Shown here: positions 15,626 to 22,376 of the stretch, piece after piece
Position numbering within the stretch: position 1 is the first letter of the stretch
Layout: the number at the start of each line of letters is the position of its first letter
NCBI RefSeq assembly: GCF_026339735.1
Contig: NZ_JAPEQG010000001.1
Coordinates: forward strand, 3,968,001-4,032,000
Source: Streptomyces sp. NBC_01669
GTDB taxonomy: Bacteria; Actinomycetota; Actinomycetes; Streptomycetales; Streptomycetaceae
DNA: 64,000 nt
Direction: 5' to 3'
Program-made: the position numbers and the translations under genes
Notes under the pieces: model-generated
Databases searched by the model: none
Told to the model about the DNA's origin: nothing
What the model saw: the letters and a program-made list of their open reading frames with translations, nothing else

Positions 15626-16312
15626 TCACATTTCACTTGGCGACTGACTTAGTTGGCGACGCTTTGCTGACACGCCACCTTCCGCCCACCCCTCGGGTCG
15701 GCTGCGTCGAGCGCGCCAGCTCCACACTGTGTGCCCGACGAGAGCGACAGCGGAAATGATTGCAGCAACGCGAATCGTGTTCCAGGTTATGGAGAACGTT
15801 ATCCCTTGCGAGTCAGCCTCTGTGCTCAAGCGCTGAGTGGCCTCAAAGAAGGCGATCAATGGAACAAGCAGGCGGAACAGAAGGCCACCAACTCCGGGCG
15901 TTCGCGCTACATTCCCCACGAGTCCCACAGGCGCACCAAACACGAAAGCCGCTATTCCCCACACGAGAATTTGCCCCTCGCTGGAGGCGCCAGATTCCAT
16001 TCCGACCGGAACGGAGGCGGCAGGTTCCATTCCGGCCGGAATGGTGGGGTTCATGCCCTTAAAAAGGTAGTATGTGACTACGCCGATAGCCAACCCCAAA
16101 GACGGCAGCAACGCTGACTCGATTTTGGATCGGCGGAAATAGCCCACCAGGAATGCATAACAGGCCCACGGCCAACCACTAGAAAAAACAGTACTCACGG
16201 CGACGCAAACGGGATTATCCCATTTCCCAGCCACGGGGCCCACTAGGCCAAGTAGCAAACCCGCCCCGAGAGACACAGTGACCGGCACAACGCGAGTGCG
16301 CAGGAAGCGCAT
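15626..16312 (-). CDS. Multi-pass membrane protein, unknown function (DUF6518-like)
   Basis: A 228-residue protein with about six hydrophobic segments, beginning VVPVTVSLGAGLLLGLVGPVAG. The central extracytoplasmic loop carries a duplicated PAGME/PVGME motif, and the tail is basic (SWRARRSRPEGW). ATG at 16312 follows GGGAGGAGA, which decides the start over an ATG nine codons upstream. It resembles the DUF6518 membrane proteins of streptomycetes, a weak assignment from layout. The coding DNA contains a perfect 18-bp palindrome at 16027-16044. Base composition is less GC-rich than the core genes. Confidence 0.7.
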   Translation of the reverse strand: MRFLRTRVVPVTVSLGAGLLLGLVGPVAGKWDNPVCVAVSTVFSSGWPWACYAFLVGYFRRSKIESALLPSLGLAIGVVTYYLFKGMNPTIPAGMEPAASVPVGMESGASSEGQILVWGIAAFVFGAPVGLVGNVARTPGVGGLLFRLLVPLIAFFEATQRLSTEADSQGITFSITWNTIRVAAIISAVALVGHTVWSWRARRSRPEGWAEGGVSAKRRQLSQSPSEM

Positions 16313-16783
16313 GTTCTCTCCTCCCCGTTCAGTGGGCAATCAGAGTTGGAGATGGCGCCACTCTGAGGCTGCGCGGGCAACCGAACGGCCCCCGAGCGGC
16401 GCACCAACCTACCGCACCTTCCGAGGAGTTACCGCTTGGTGCGGGGATCAGAACCTGCAGCCTCCAACTGTGGTCGATGGCTGATACTTAACGCTCGGCT
16501 CAGGGCAACGTCGTTCCTATAACAGTGGACTTAGGCTTTTAGGTTAGTTCCGAAAACCCCGCCGAAGCGGTGAGTCACCTCTTGGACCTCACCGCATTTC
16601 CCTACGGGGGCTATATTTCGCTGGCGATGCGAGAGGATTTGCCTGCTGTTCCGCCGGAAGAAACTACTCGGAGGATTGACTGTACTATCGCGAGAGCGAA
16701 GGTGCACGTAAAGGGATTGACTGTTCGCTTTCATGGTATAGTCCTAATGAATTTACAGGGCGCCACGAAAAAAGGGGAATGGC
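16313..16783. other. Low-GC intergenic region
   Basis: 471 bases, noticeably richer in A and T than the rest of the window, especially 16480-16780. Contains TTGACT twice (about 16675 and 16718) with AT-rich DNA following, plausible -35 elements for the gene at 16784, but no well-spaced -10. No gene is supported. Confidence 0.45.
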
Positions 16784-17383
16784 GTGAATACCGAGAAGGT
16801 TACGGCTCGACGTCTTACGGTCGGAGAGGTTTCGGAATTGGGCCTCCAGGACGGCATCTTCGTCTCGGCGGAGATGGATGGTCTTCCTCTCGACTGCTAC
16901 GCCCCGGCTTTCCTTACGAGGCCGGGTAAGAATTTCGAGGGAGGGTCCTTCACTGCAAGGACGATCTTCGGTAAGGAAATACATGTTCTCCCGGACAATG
17001 CCGAAGAGTGCGGGATCTGGATTGCCGACAAGGCAGGGGAAGAAATCGAGGTTCTCCAGAGTGCCGGCGTCCTCCTGAACCTCGCCCTCTTCGTGCCTGA
17101 CGGGAATAAGGAATCCCTGGAGTCGCTCTACTCCGCCGCACGGGACGCGTTCGGCGCGGGGATCGTTCAGCGCTGGAGCGAGGAGACCGTCGCGGTGCCG
17201 GACGTCAAGGTCGACCTGTACGAGGAGCCGGCCCGGGGGCGGAAGAACACGAACAGCCAAAACCGCGACCGCCGTGCCCTGGACATCTACCCGACCCGAG
17301 TGCGGTTCCTGGAGCCCAGCGATGGCTGGAGGTTCATTGTCGAACCGCACAAGGAGATCGTCGATGACACACCGACGATCTGA
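16784..17383 (+). CDS. Hypothetical protein of element A
   Basis: A 199-residue soluble protein with no recognised family. It starts at a GTG after AAAGGGGAAT and begins MNTEKVTARRLTVGEVSELGLQDGIFVSAEMDG. The N-terminal half looks beta-rich (FTARTIFGKEIHVLPDNAEECGIWIADKAG), and a short helical segment (ESLYSAARDAFGAGIVQRW) is followed by a basic linker. The codon pattern is less GC3-biased than in core genes, consistent with transfer. It is followed within 40 bases by a strong terminator, so it is a single-gene unit. No mobility or toxin motif is seen. Confidence 0.65.
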   Translation: MNTEKVTARRLTVGEVSELGLQDGIFVSAEMDGLPLDCYAPAFLTRPGKNFEGGSFTARTIFGKEIHVLPDNAEECGIWIADKAGEEIEVLQSAGVLLNLALFVPDGNKESLESLYSAARDAFGAGIVQRWSEETVAVPDVKVDLYEEPARGRKNTNSQNRDRRALDIYPTRVRFLEPSDGWRFIVEPHKEIVDDTPTI

Positions 17384-17416
17384 TCTGATGGCAGGTTAGC
17401 CTCGATCTTTCGCGGG

Positions 17417-17440
17417 AGCCCGTCAGCTTGCTGACGGGCT
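17417..17440 (+). terminator. Strong intrinsic terminator
   Basis: AGCCCGTCAG, CTTG loop, CTGACGGGCT: a perfect 10-bp stem followed by CTTCTTCGCTTG, 33 bases after the stop of the gene at 16784-17383. Confidence 0.85.
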
Positions 17441-17515
17441 CTTCTTCGCTTGTTGGGGCGTGTGGGCAGACCGCTGGCCCGATTTTCGCGTTGGGTGGGC
17501 TTCGCCGGGGTTCAT

Positions 17516-17596
17516 GTTTACAGCGGGCTCCCCCTGGTACGTCTGAGCTGCGGTTCCTCCGCCGGTGCAAGCTCTTGGGGCACACCTGGGGGAAGG
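17516..17596 (+). repeat. Element-end repeat, copy 2
   Basis: GTTTACAGCGGGCTCCCCC ... GAGCTGCGGTTCCTCCGCC ... TGGGGCACACCTGGGGGAAGG. It aligns with 20259-20356 and 15486-15573, with the closest match in the last 20 bases. No tRNA sequence is left beside it. Confidence 0.6.
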
Positions 17597-17672
17597 CGTG
17601 GCCCGAGAGGCTGCACGCGCGGCTGGCGAGGAGCCAGAAATACCTTCATCCGTCTCGTGCCGACGGAGAACA

Positions 17673-18306
17673 ATGCCGGGCATGGGGACAGACATTCACG
17701 GCTTCATCGAGTTGCCGCTGGGATCGCTGGCTGGACGAGGACGATCGCGCGTGGAACCAGGTCATCGACCTTTCGCATCTCTACAACGGGCGCGACTACG
17801 TTGCCTTCGGGTCCCTGTTCGGTGTCCGCGACACCACCTCATTCCGCGCACTTGCCGATCATCGAGGCCTCCCTCATGACGTGTCGAAAGAGGTCCTCGC
17901 TGACTTCGAGCCCTGGAGTGATGAGCTGCACGGCGAGTCCTGGATCTCCTGGGCGGAGCTGACAGCCGCCGACTGGGACGAGGTCGCAAACGAGGTCGAT
18001 GGCTGTGTTCACGAGTACCGCCGAAGCCCTGACGGCAGCTGGAAGATGCACGGACGGAACTCCAGCCTCACCCGCTTTGCCGAACTCTCCGGCCTCACCG
18101 ATGCCCGGCACCTCTATTGCGCAGGCAGCGTCTATCCCGAGAACACCGAGTGGCCAGACGGCGACCGGCTCTTCCGCATCGGCCGCCTACAGCGGAAGCA
18201 TGCCGTGCCCGACAGCGAATGGGGTTCCATCTGGTCGGTCATGCGCACGCTGGCAGACCTGCACGGCGACGAGGGCGTCCGTCTGGTCGTCTGGTTCGAC
18301 GGCTGA
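17673..18306 (+). pseudogene. Unknown soluble protein, interrupted by a one-base frameshift
   Basis: The start MPGMGTDIHGFIE (ATG 17673, GGAG at 17665-17668) is in one frame, and the rest (WDRWLDEDDRAWNQVIDLSHLYNG...) is in another. Removing one T at 17712-17713 joins them as GFIECRWDRWLDEDD and gives about 211 residues ending RLVVWFDG. I know similar MGTDIHGF...WISWAEL proteins from streptomycetes, with no known function; the many Trp, Asp and His suggest a small globular domain. The long frame alone would begin far upstream inside a repeat, so the frameshift reading is preferred. It could be real decay or a base-call error. Confidence 0.65.
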
Positions 18307-18774
18307 CACCACCAGATCTGAGCCCGATAGCTGGCTGAGTCAAGCAGGTTGGCCATCGCTTCCAGCGGGGCACGATCGGACGGGCTGCCCCCGGACTCGG
18401 GAGCAGCCGGCTGAACTGGGCCTTAGCCCGGCTGTGGCGGACCTGCGGTGGCATCACTGCCACGACGGTTTTCAAGACCGCCCGCATACGCGAACACCTG
18501 AGCCCCTGACCTGCGCATTCGCTACGACTGGCCCCCGGGGGCGCTTCGATGGCCCACACATGGCCCACAGCCCGCTGAGGGGCCATGCCCTTGAGGGCGC
18601 ACCAGGCAGACCGACACCCGCTTTAGGAGCGAGGCGGAGCGAGGCTGTCGCTGACCTGGGTAACTTCGACTTCGGGGCCTGCGGCACCTGAGTCCCGCTG
18701 ACCGCCGCTTTTCCCCGTGAGTCCCCGCGCAATCTGGCATGCCTGTGGCACGGGCTGACCCTCTCTGAAGCTCC
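18307..18774. other. Intergenic DNA holding a tRNA-Ser-like fragment
   Basis: 468 bases between convergent genes. At 18448-18480 the minus strand carries an anticodon-arm-plus-variable-arm sequence like tRNA-Ser(UGA), listed separately. The rest has no supported gene. Confidence 0.4.
18448..18480 (-). repeat. tRNA-Ser(UGA)-like fragment
   Basis: On the minus strand CGGTCTTGAAAACCG forms a 5-bp anticodon stem with loop TTGA, followed by a perfect variable-arm hairpin, GTGGCAGTGATGCCAC. No acceptor, D or intact T arm surrounds it. It may be a scar of an element that used a tRNA-Ser gene, or chance. Confidence 0.4.
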
Positions 18775-19209
18775 TCAGTCCGCGGGGATCAGGTGCGCCC
18801 GGACGGCGCGGACCCTCTCGAGCAGGGCGCGCTGCTCGTCGATCCAGCCGCGGTCCATGGTGAGGGAGACGGCCAGCCTGGTGGTCTGCTGGTCTGCGAT
18901 GGTGACCGTGATCTCATCGTGGTCGTCCTCCCGCCAGTTCAGGCGGATGCCGATCTCGGCGACTCGCGCAGCCTCACGCCAGACGGCGTCGTGCCCCGCG
19001 GCGACCTCGTCCAATACGTGCGCCCAGCCGGCCAGGTCACTTGGATCCACATAGGTGTCGAGGACACCGGCCACGAAGTCGTTGTGGACCAGGAGCTGTC
19101 CCTTCTCGTCCGGGATGCCCGGGGCATAGGAGTCGTTCAACTCGACCACGACACTGCCGCCGAACTTACCGGTGATCCGCAGCAGTGCGGACCGCTCGGG
19201 CTCCTTCAT
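18775..19209 (-). CDS. DUF5959-like protein
   Basis: A 144-residue protein. The core reads FGGSVVVELNDSY...LVHNDFVAGVLDTYVDPSDLAGWAHVLDEVAAGHDAVWREAARVAEIGIRL in pieces, ending LTMDRGWIDEQRALLERVRAVRAHL. This is the beta-sandwich-then-helix order I associate with the streptomycete DUF5959 family, whose role is unknown. ATG at 19209 begins MKEPERSALLRITG; a longer start at 19266 is less likely. It is convergent with the frameshifted gene to its left and lies upstream of the truncated integrase. Confidence 0.6.
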   Translation of the reverse strand: MKEPERSALLRITGKFGGSVVVELNDSYAPGIPDEKGQLLVHNDFVAGVLDTYVDPSDLAGWAHVLDEVAAGHDAVWREAARVAEIGIRLNWREDDHDEITVTIADQQTTRLAVSLTMDRGWIDEQRALLERVRAVRAHLIPAD

Positions 19210-19633
19210 GTCCCACCCCTGGGTGTTCGATCCAGTGCTGATGCTGCGCACTCTAGGCGGCACCACTGACGATGCCTGCCGCGCTCAACGTCTCAATGGG
19301 CGACTCAAGGCCTGCCATCTCGCCCTGGGTCTTCCCAACCGCTCCGCCGACCTGGAATCTTGCCCGGCCACCCATGCCCTACCTGCGACCGAGCGGCCTT
19401 TGTTGGTCGTCCTGGGTCACCCCTGGCTGTCCCCTGACGGCCCACGGACGGCCCGAGAGTGGGATCAGCGAGCACAGAGCATCGAATCCGGAGCTGGGGT
19501 TTCGTCATTAGCCGAGGCGCGTAAGGGCGTCAGCTACGGACTCCATCGAGAGCGTGACCGCTTCGGCCAAAGCCCGCTCTTTCGTGGGCTTGTTGGCGTA
19601 TCCGACGCTGCGGGCGTCGGTGGCGAGCGCAGT
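19210..19633. other. Spacer with possible gene tail, before truncated integrase
   Basis: No start-to-stop gene is supported. On the minus strand a frame ending near 19508 reads ARSVGYANKPTKERALAEAV and ends VADALTRLG, which looks like a genuine C-terminal helix of a lost protein. The integrase homology starts abruptly at 19634. Confidence 0.35.
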
Positions 19634-20039
19634 GGCGGTCAAGGACTCCCGGCCTGTACCGATCCCGCCGCATTTCGTACGGTTGCTGCGCCAGCACATC
19701 GCCACGCATGGCGTCGCTCCGGATGGTCGGCTGTTCCGGACGAGCCGTGGGGTGCTGCTCCAGGAGACTGGATACGGCGAAGTCTGGGCGCGGGCCCGCA
19801 AGGACGTGCTGACCGAGCAGGAGGCCGCGTCTTTGCTCGCACGGCGTCCTTATGATCTTCGCCACGCCGGGGTCTCGTTCTGGCTCAGTTCCGGGGTGGA
19901 TCCCATGGAGTGCGCGCGGCGGGCGGGGCACACCATCGCCGTTCTGTTCCGGGTGTACGCGAAGGTGCTGGCACAGACGCAGGAGCGGGCCAACCATCGA
20001 ATCGATGCGGCGCTGCGTGAATGGAACGAACCGGAGTGA
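19634..20039 (+). pseudogene. Truncated tyrosine recombinase (integrase C-terminal part), copy A
   Basis: The last ~134 residues of an SLP1/pSAM2-type site-specific recombinase. It starts abruptly at AVKDSRPVPIPPHFVRLL and keeps RPYDLRHAGVSFWLSSG (catalytic Arg and His), AGHTIAVLFRVYAKVLA (His, Arg context and the Tyr nucleophile) and the end ALREWNEPE. The first catalytic Arg and the core-binding domain are missing, so it cannot be active. It is about 97% identical in DNA to 22589-22994. It sits 180 bases from the tRNA-Tyr fragment at 20218, the usual int-next-to-att layout. Confidence 0.85.
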
Positions 20040-20044
20040 GGATG

Positions 20045-20069
20045 CCACCTGTCCCCCGGGGACAGGTGG
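20045..20069 (+). terminator. Perfect palindrome after integrase copy A
   Basis: CCACCTGTCCCC and its complement form a 12-bp stem around one C, six bases after the int stop. Repeated at 23000-23024. A U-tract is lacking, so termination is likely but unproven. Confidence 0.6.
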
Positions 20070-20164
20070 GGGACACGGCCTGATCAAAGGCGGGATACCG
20101 GCGGTATGAGGTGAGACAAGCCGCCCATTTCGGCCCCCTCCCCCAGACATGTCCGGAGCATGCA

Positions 20165-20209
20165 GAAACCCCCGCTGATCTGCTGTGTTAGCAGGTCAGC
20201 GAGGGTTTC
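20165..20209 (-). terminator. Element-borne terminator beside tRNA-Tyr fragment
   Basis: A 19-position stem starting GAAACCCCCGCTGATCTGC with one mismatch and one G-T pair, loop TGTGTTA. It lies just downstream, in tRNA sense, of the tRNA-Tyr fragment. The equivalent hairpin at 23120-23164 serves the intact tRNA-Tyr. Confidence 0.6.
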
Positions 20210-20217
20210 CCGTTCTG

Positions 20218-20267
20218 TGGCGGCGCCAGGGTTCGAACCTGGGTAGGCTGAGCCGGCAGATTTACAG
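20218..20267 (-). repeat. Attachment-site scar: 50-bp 3' fragment of tRNA-Tyr (middle)
   Basis: Identical to the 3' 50 bases of intact tRNA-Tyr (23173-23222), then diverges after TTTACAG (AGGGCTCCC instead of TCTGCTCCC). It is the junction between element remnants A and B. Confidence 0.88.
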
Positions 20268-20356
20268 AGGGCTCCCGTTAGCCCCTCTCACCTGCGGCTT
20301 CTCCGTTGCTAGATGCTCCTGGGGCACACCTGGGGGAAGGGTCCCCAGGAACACCG
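20259..20356 (+). repeat. Element-end repeat, copy 3 (still joined to tRNA-Tyr fragment)
   Basis: Continues directly from the tRNA fragment: TTTACAGAGGGCTCCC ... CACCTGCGGCTTCTCCG ... GGGGCACACCTGGGGGAAGG. This shows what copies 1 and 2 originally were: the DNA just inside an element's left end. Confidence 0.7.
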
Positions 20357-21074
20357 TTTTAGGAGTTCCTTCCGGCGGCCCAAGGGCCGGGTATGCGGCT
20401 CGCTAGCGTCCTGCGCAGCGTCCGGCATCGACTTTCCTGGTACGGCAGGGTGCACCGGTGTTGCCGTCAAAGACTGCAGTCAGACCAGCGGTCTCGATGT
20501 CCTCCGGCGACAGAGTTTTTCAGGTGGTCACGTCACCTGAATGGCTGCCGCGAATCCCGACCATTCCGATCACGTGCCCGAGGGTCGTGGCACCCCGCTC
20601 CGATGCTGCCCGAGGGTCGTGGCACCCCGCTCCGATGCTGCCCGAGCGCGGTCCCATAGCGGGCGGCGGTCAACGGCGCATCCCGTCCGACGACACATGA
20701 TGTGGCGTCAGTCTGTATTTGGCGAAGGGCTACTGAGTTCACGTCAGGCATTGATCTCACAGCCTCAAAGGCAGGTTCGGCAGCCGTCTGGCGGCGCCGC
20801 GAACTGGGTCGCTTCTCTACCGCCCTCGGGAGACATCCGCCGAGGTGTCACACACCCACACGAGGGCTGTCACTGTTTGTGCATGAACGAGCACTCTTAG
20901 GCTGATCTAGGTACGTTCATAGAGGGTTCTGATCGATCACCCCAGTCCACGCCGGATTGCCCAAGGGGTCCCACCCCAGCTGCATGAATGTCTTCGGTGC
21001 CGTTGAGGCCGATCTCAGGCAACCAATGGGCTGCGAAGTCCTTCCGGCACATCCAGTCACACAGGAGGTACGTC
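20357..21074. other. Long non-coding stretch upstream of the RGG gene
   Basis: 718 bases with no supported gene. Contains a 32-bp tandem duplication (20576-20639). About 155-190 bases before the RGG gene is a spaced inverted repeat, ATGAACG at 20883-20889 and CGTTCAT at 20914-20920, a possible regulator site. Confidence 0.4.
20576..20639 (+). repeat. 32-bp unit in perfect tandem duplication
   Basis: The unit starting GCCCGAGGGTCGTGGCACCC occurs at 20576-20607 and 20608-20639, and the first 7 bases start a third time at 20640. Not in a supported gene. Confidence 0.85.
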
Positions 21075-21272
21075 ATGAGCGCTTTCTCGATATTCAACGG
21101 CCGCGGTGGCCGAGGTGGTGGCCGCGGTGGCCGCGGTGGTGGCCGTGGCGGCTACGGCGGACGTGGCGGCCGTGGCGGCTACGGCGGCCGTGGCGGACGT
21201 GGCGGCTACGGCGGCGGCTACGGCGGCGGCTACGGCGGCGGCTACGGCGGCGGCTACGGCGGCGGCTACTAA
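21075..21272 (+). CDS. 65-residue RGG/GYGG-repeat protein, unknown function
   Basis: The protein is MSAFSIFNG, then RGG and RGGG repeats with inserted GGYGG, then five GGGY units ending in Tyr. Only Gly, Arg and Tyr occur after residue 9: about nine Arg and eight Tyr. The ribosome site is nearly ideal (AGGAGG, six bases before the ATG), and the stop TAA is rare for this GC content, so it is very likely expressed. RGG/GYG composition is that of RNA-binding, self-associating tails in eukaryotic proteins. A Gly-rich secreted or modified peptide is an alternative, though no signal peptide is present. It is not a family I recognise. Confidence 0.78.
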   Translation: MSAFSIFNGRGGRGGGRGGRGGGRGGYGGRGGRGGYGGRGGRGGYGGGYGGGYGGGYGGGYGGGY

Positions 21273-21385
21273 GCATCGCCGCCTCACCCGAGGATCGTCA
21301 TCGGGGGGCGACGGCGCGTCCCGTCCGTCGCCCCCCTTCCGCCGCATGCCCCCACCCGGCTCCCTCCCCGAGAAGGTGACCCCGC

Positions 21386-21695
21386 TTGGCGGACGCGACA
21401 CCCGCCGACTCGGCTCACATCAAGCCCGTGGCCCCGGCAGCCGAGGACAGTCCAGTGCCCCTTGCGGCGGCCGTGTCTTCGGCCGACGCGTTCCGCCGCT
21501 TCTGGCCGTGGGCACGCCCCGACCGGTACCGGCTCGCCACGAGTGTCGTCCTCCTCATCGCGGGGTCCGCGGGTGAAGTCGCTTCGGTGTGGCTCTTCAA
21601 GAACCTGGTCGACCAAGTCCTGATCCCCCACCGGTTCACAGCGTTCCTGCCGCTGGCCGGACTCATGGCCGCCGTGGCTGTGGTCGCGGCGCGCC
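21386..21695 (+). pseudogene. 5' fragment of an ABC exporter (transmembrane domain 1 only)
   Basis: Starts at TTG 21386 with a GAAGGTGA site: MADATPADSAHIKP..., then FRRFWPWARPDRYRLATSV and the hydrophobic segments LLIAGSAGEVASVWLF and LPLAGLMAAVAVVA. This is the N-terminal start of a type I ABC exporter membrane domain (MsbA/LmrA-like). The homology stops at about 21690-21698, where integrase sequence begins in another frame. Everything else, including the ATP-binding domain, is missing. It lies 113 bases after the RGG gene on the same strand, so it may once have been in the same operon. Confidence 0.65.
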
Positions 21696-21698
21696 ACG

Positions 21699-21890
21699 GC
21701 ATCCGCTTCGACCATTCGCAGGAAGCGAGCGATCTTCCACAACGCGCTCGGCTACGCGGTCGACGCCGGGCTTCTGCCCCAGAACCCTCCCGCCCAGGTC
21801 CAGTGGAAGGCACCTGAGCAGGCGGAAGAGGAGCTGGACCCCGCGACGGTGCCTGACCCTCGACAGGCGCTCGCGCTGCTCGAACCCGTA
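21699..21890 (+). pseudogene. Integrase core-binding fragment (5' piece of split int, copy B)
   Basis: The frame from 21699 reads ASASTIRRKRAIFHNALGYA then VDAGLLPQNPPAQVQWKAP, EEELDPATVPDPRQALALLE. This is the end of the core-binding domain and the linker of the same recombinase whose catalytic domain lies at 22377-22994. The frame is open, but the domain's first ~100 residues are missing, replaced by the ABC fragment. The next 486 bases are foreign (see the gene at 21925). Confidence 0.72.
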
Positions 21891-21924
21891 GAGAAAGTTG
21901 TAACTCAGTGGTCTAGGAGATGCC

Positions 21925-22362
21925 TTGAGCACCGGACAGCGAGGCTATGGGGTGCATCGCGCTGTGATCACGCAAGTCCTGGCCGCAGTTGGCGATGCGG
22001 CGGTTGTGCTCTCCTATGAGGAGGATCGCTCCTTCGCTGCTGCCAGCCTGAGCCGCTTCAGTGCTGTGGGGTCGACGCGGCTGGACTGGCAGGCTGCCGA
22101 GGTTCTGGAGCGTTCCACCGGTTTTGATGGTGCGGAACTCCGGCGCCTGCTGCACAGCCACGGGGACAAAGGTGAGCTTGTCGTCGTTTTCTGGGGGAAT
22201 CTCGCCGTGCCATCGGTGGGACTGGCGGCCGCTGTGGCGGCACTCCATGCTGAGACGTTGTTGGACTGCTCCCCTCAATGCTGGATCTACCTCACCGACA
22301 GCAGGGTGTTGATCGAGTTCCAGGACGGTGAGGGATTCACGGTCGGTCGGGTGCCGTCCTGA
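21925..22362 (+). CDS. 145-residue unknown protein inserted inside the integrase gene
   Basis: Starts at TTG 21925 (an in-frame ATG is absent) with AGGAG eight bases upstream: MSTGQRGYGVHRAVITQVLA... The fold looks alpha/beta: VGDAAVVLSYEEDRSFAAA, GELVVVFWGNLAVPSVGLAA, AALHAETLLDCSPQCWIYLT, and a final strand RVLIEFQDGEGFTVGRVPS. No membrane segment, nuclease or helix-turn-helix motif is recognised. The compact size with many aromatic and acidic residues resembles immunity or antitoxin proteins, a weak comparison. It occupies nearly all of the 486-base segment that separates two halves of int. Confidence 0.62.
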   Translation: MSTGQRGYGVHRAVITQVLAAVGDAAVVLSYEEDRSFAAASLSRFSAVGSTRLDWQAAEVLERSTGFDGAELRRLLHSHGDKGELVVVFWGNLAVPSVGLAAAVAALHAETLLDCSPQCWIYLTDSRVLIEFQDGEGFTVGRVPS

Positions 22363-22376
22363 CTCATTTGGGTGCG

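Larger units (their letters stand above)
14653..20217 (+). mobile_element. Decayed integrative element A at tRNA-Tyr
   Basis: Bounded by tRNA-Tyr 3' fragments at 14653-14702 and 20218-20267. The only mobility gene left is the C-terminal third of a tyrosine recombinase at the right end (19634-20039). No replication, excision or Tra-type transfer gene is recognisable. Cargo: a small secreted protein, a membrane protein, an orphan protein, a frameshifted gene and a DUF5959-like protein. Two extra copies of an element-end repeat inside it (15486, 17516) suggest it is itself a composite of older insertions. SLP1 of S. coelicolor is known to use tRNA-Tyr as its target. Confidence 0.7.
19634..20267 (+). 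repeat. 634-bp direct repeat, copy A (int 3' end to tRNA-Tyr fragment)
   Basis: Aligns without a gap to 22589-23222 (offset 2955) with about 17 substitutions by hand count. It includes the int C-terminus, two hairpins and the 50-bp tRNA 3' end. Confidence 0.9.

Noticed and set aside
20576..20646. CRISPR array
   Set aside because: The repeat units are directly abutting with no spacers, only two full copies exist and no cas gene is present. No CRISPR-like pattern was seen elsewhere in the window.
20541..20900. A 119-codon plus-strand frame upstream of the RGG gene
   Set aside because: It includes the 32-bp tandem duplication read in different frames, has no ribosome site and no family resemblance.
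21094..21276. Arg-rich minus-strand frame opposite the RGG gene
   Set aside because: It arises from the repeat on the other strand, has no ribosome site, and the plus strand has an excellent one.
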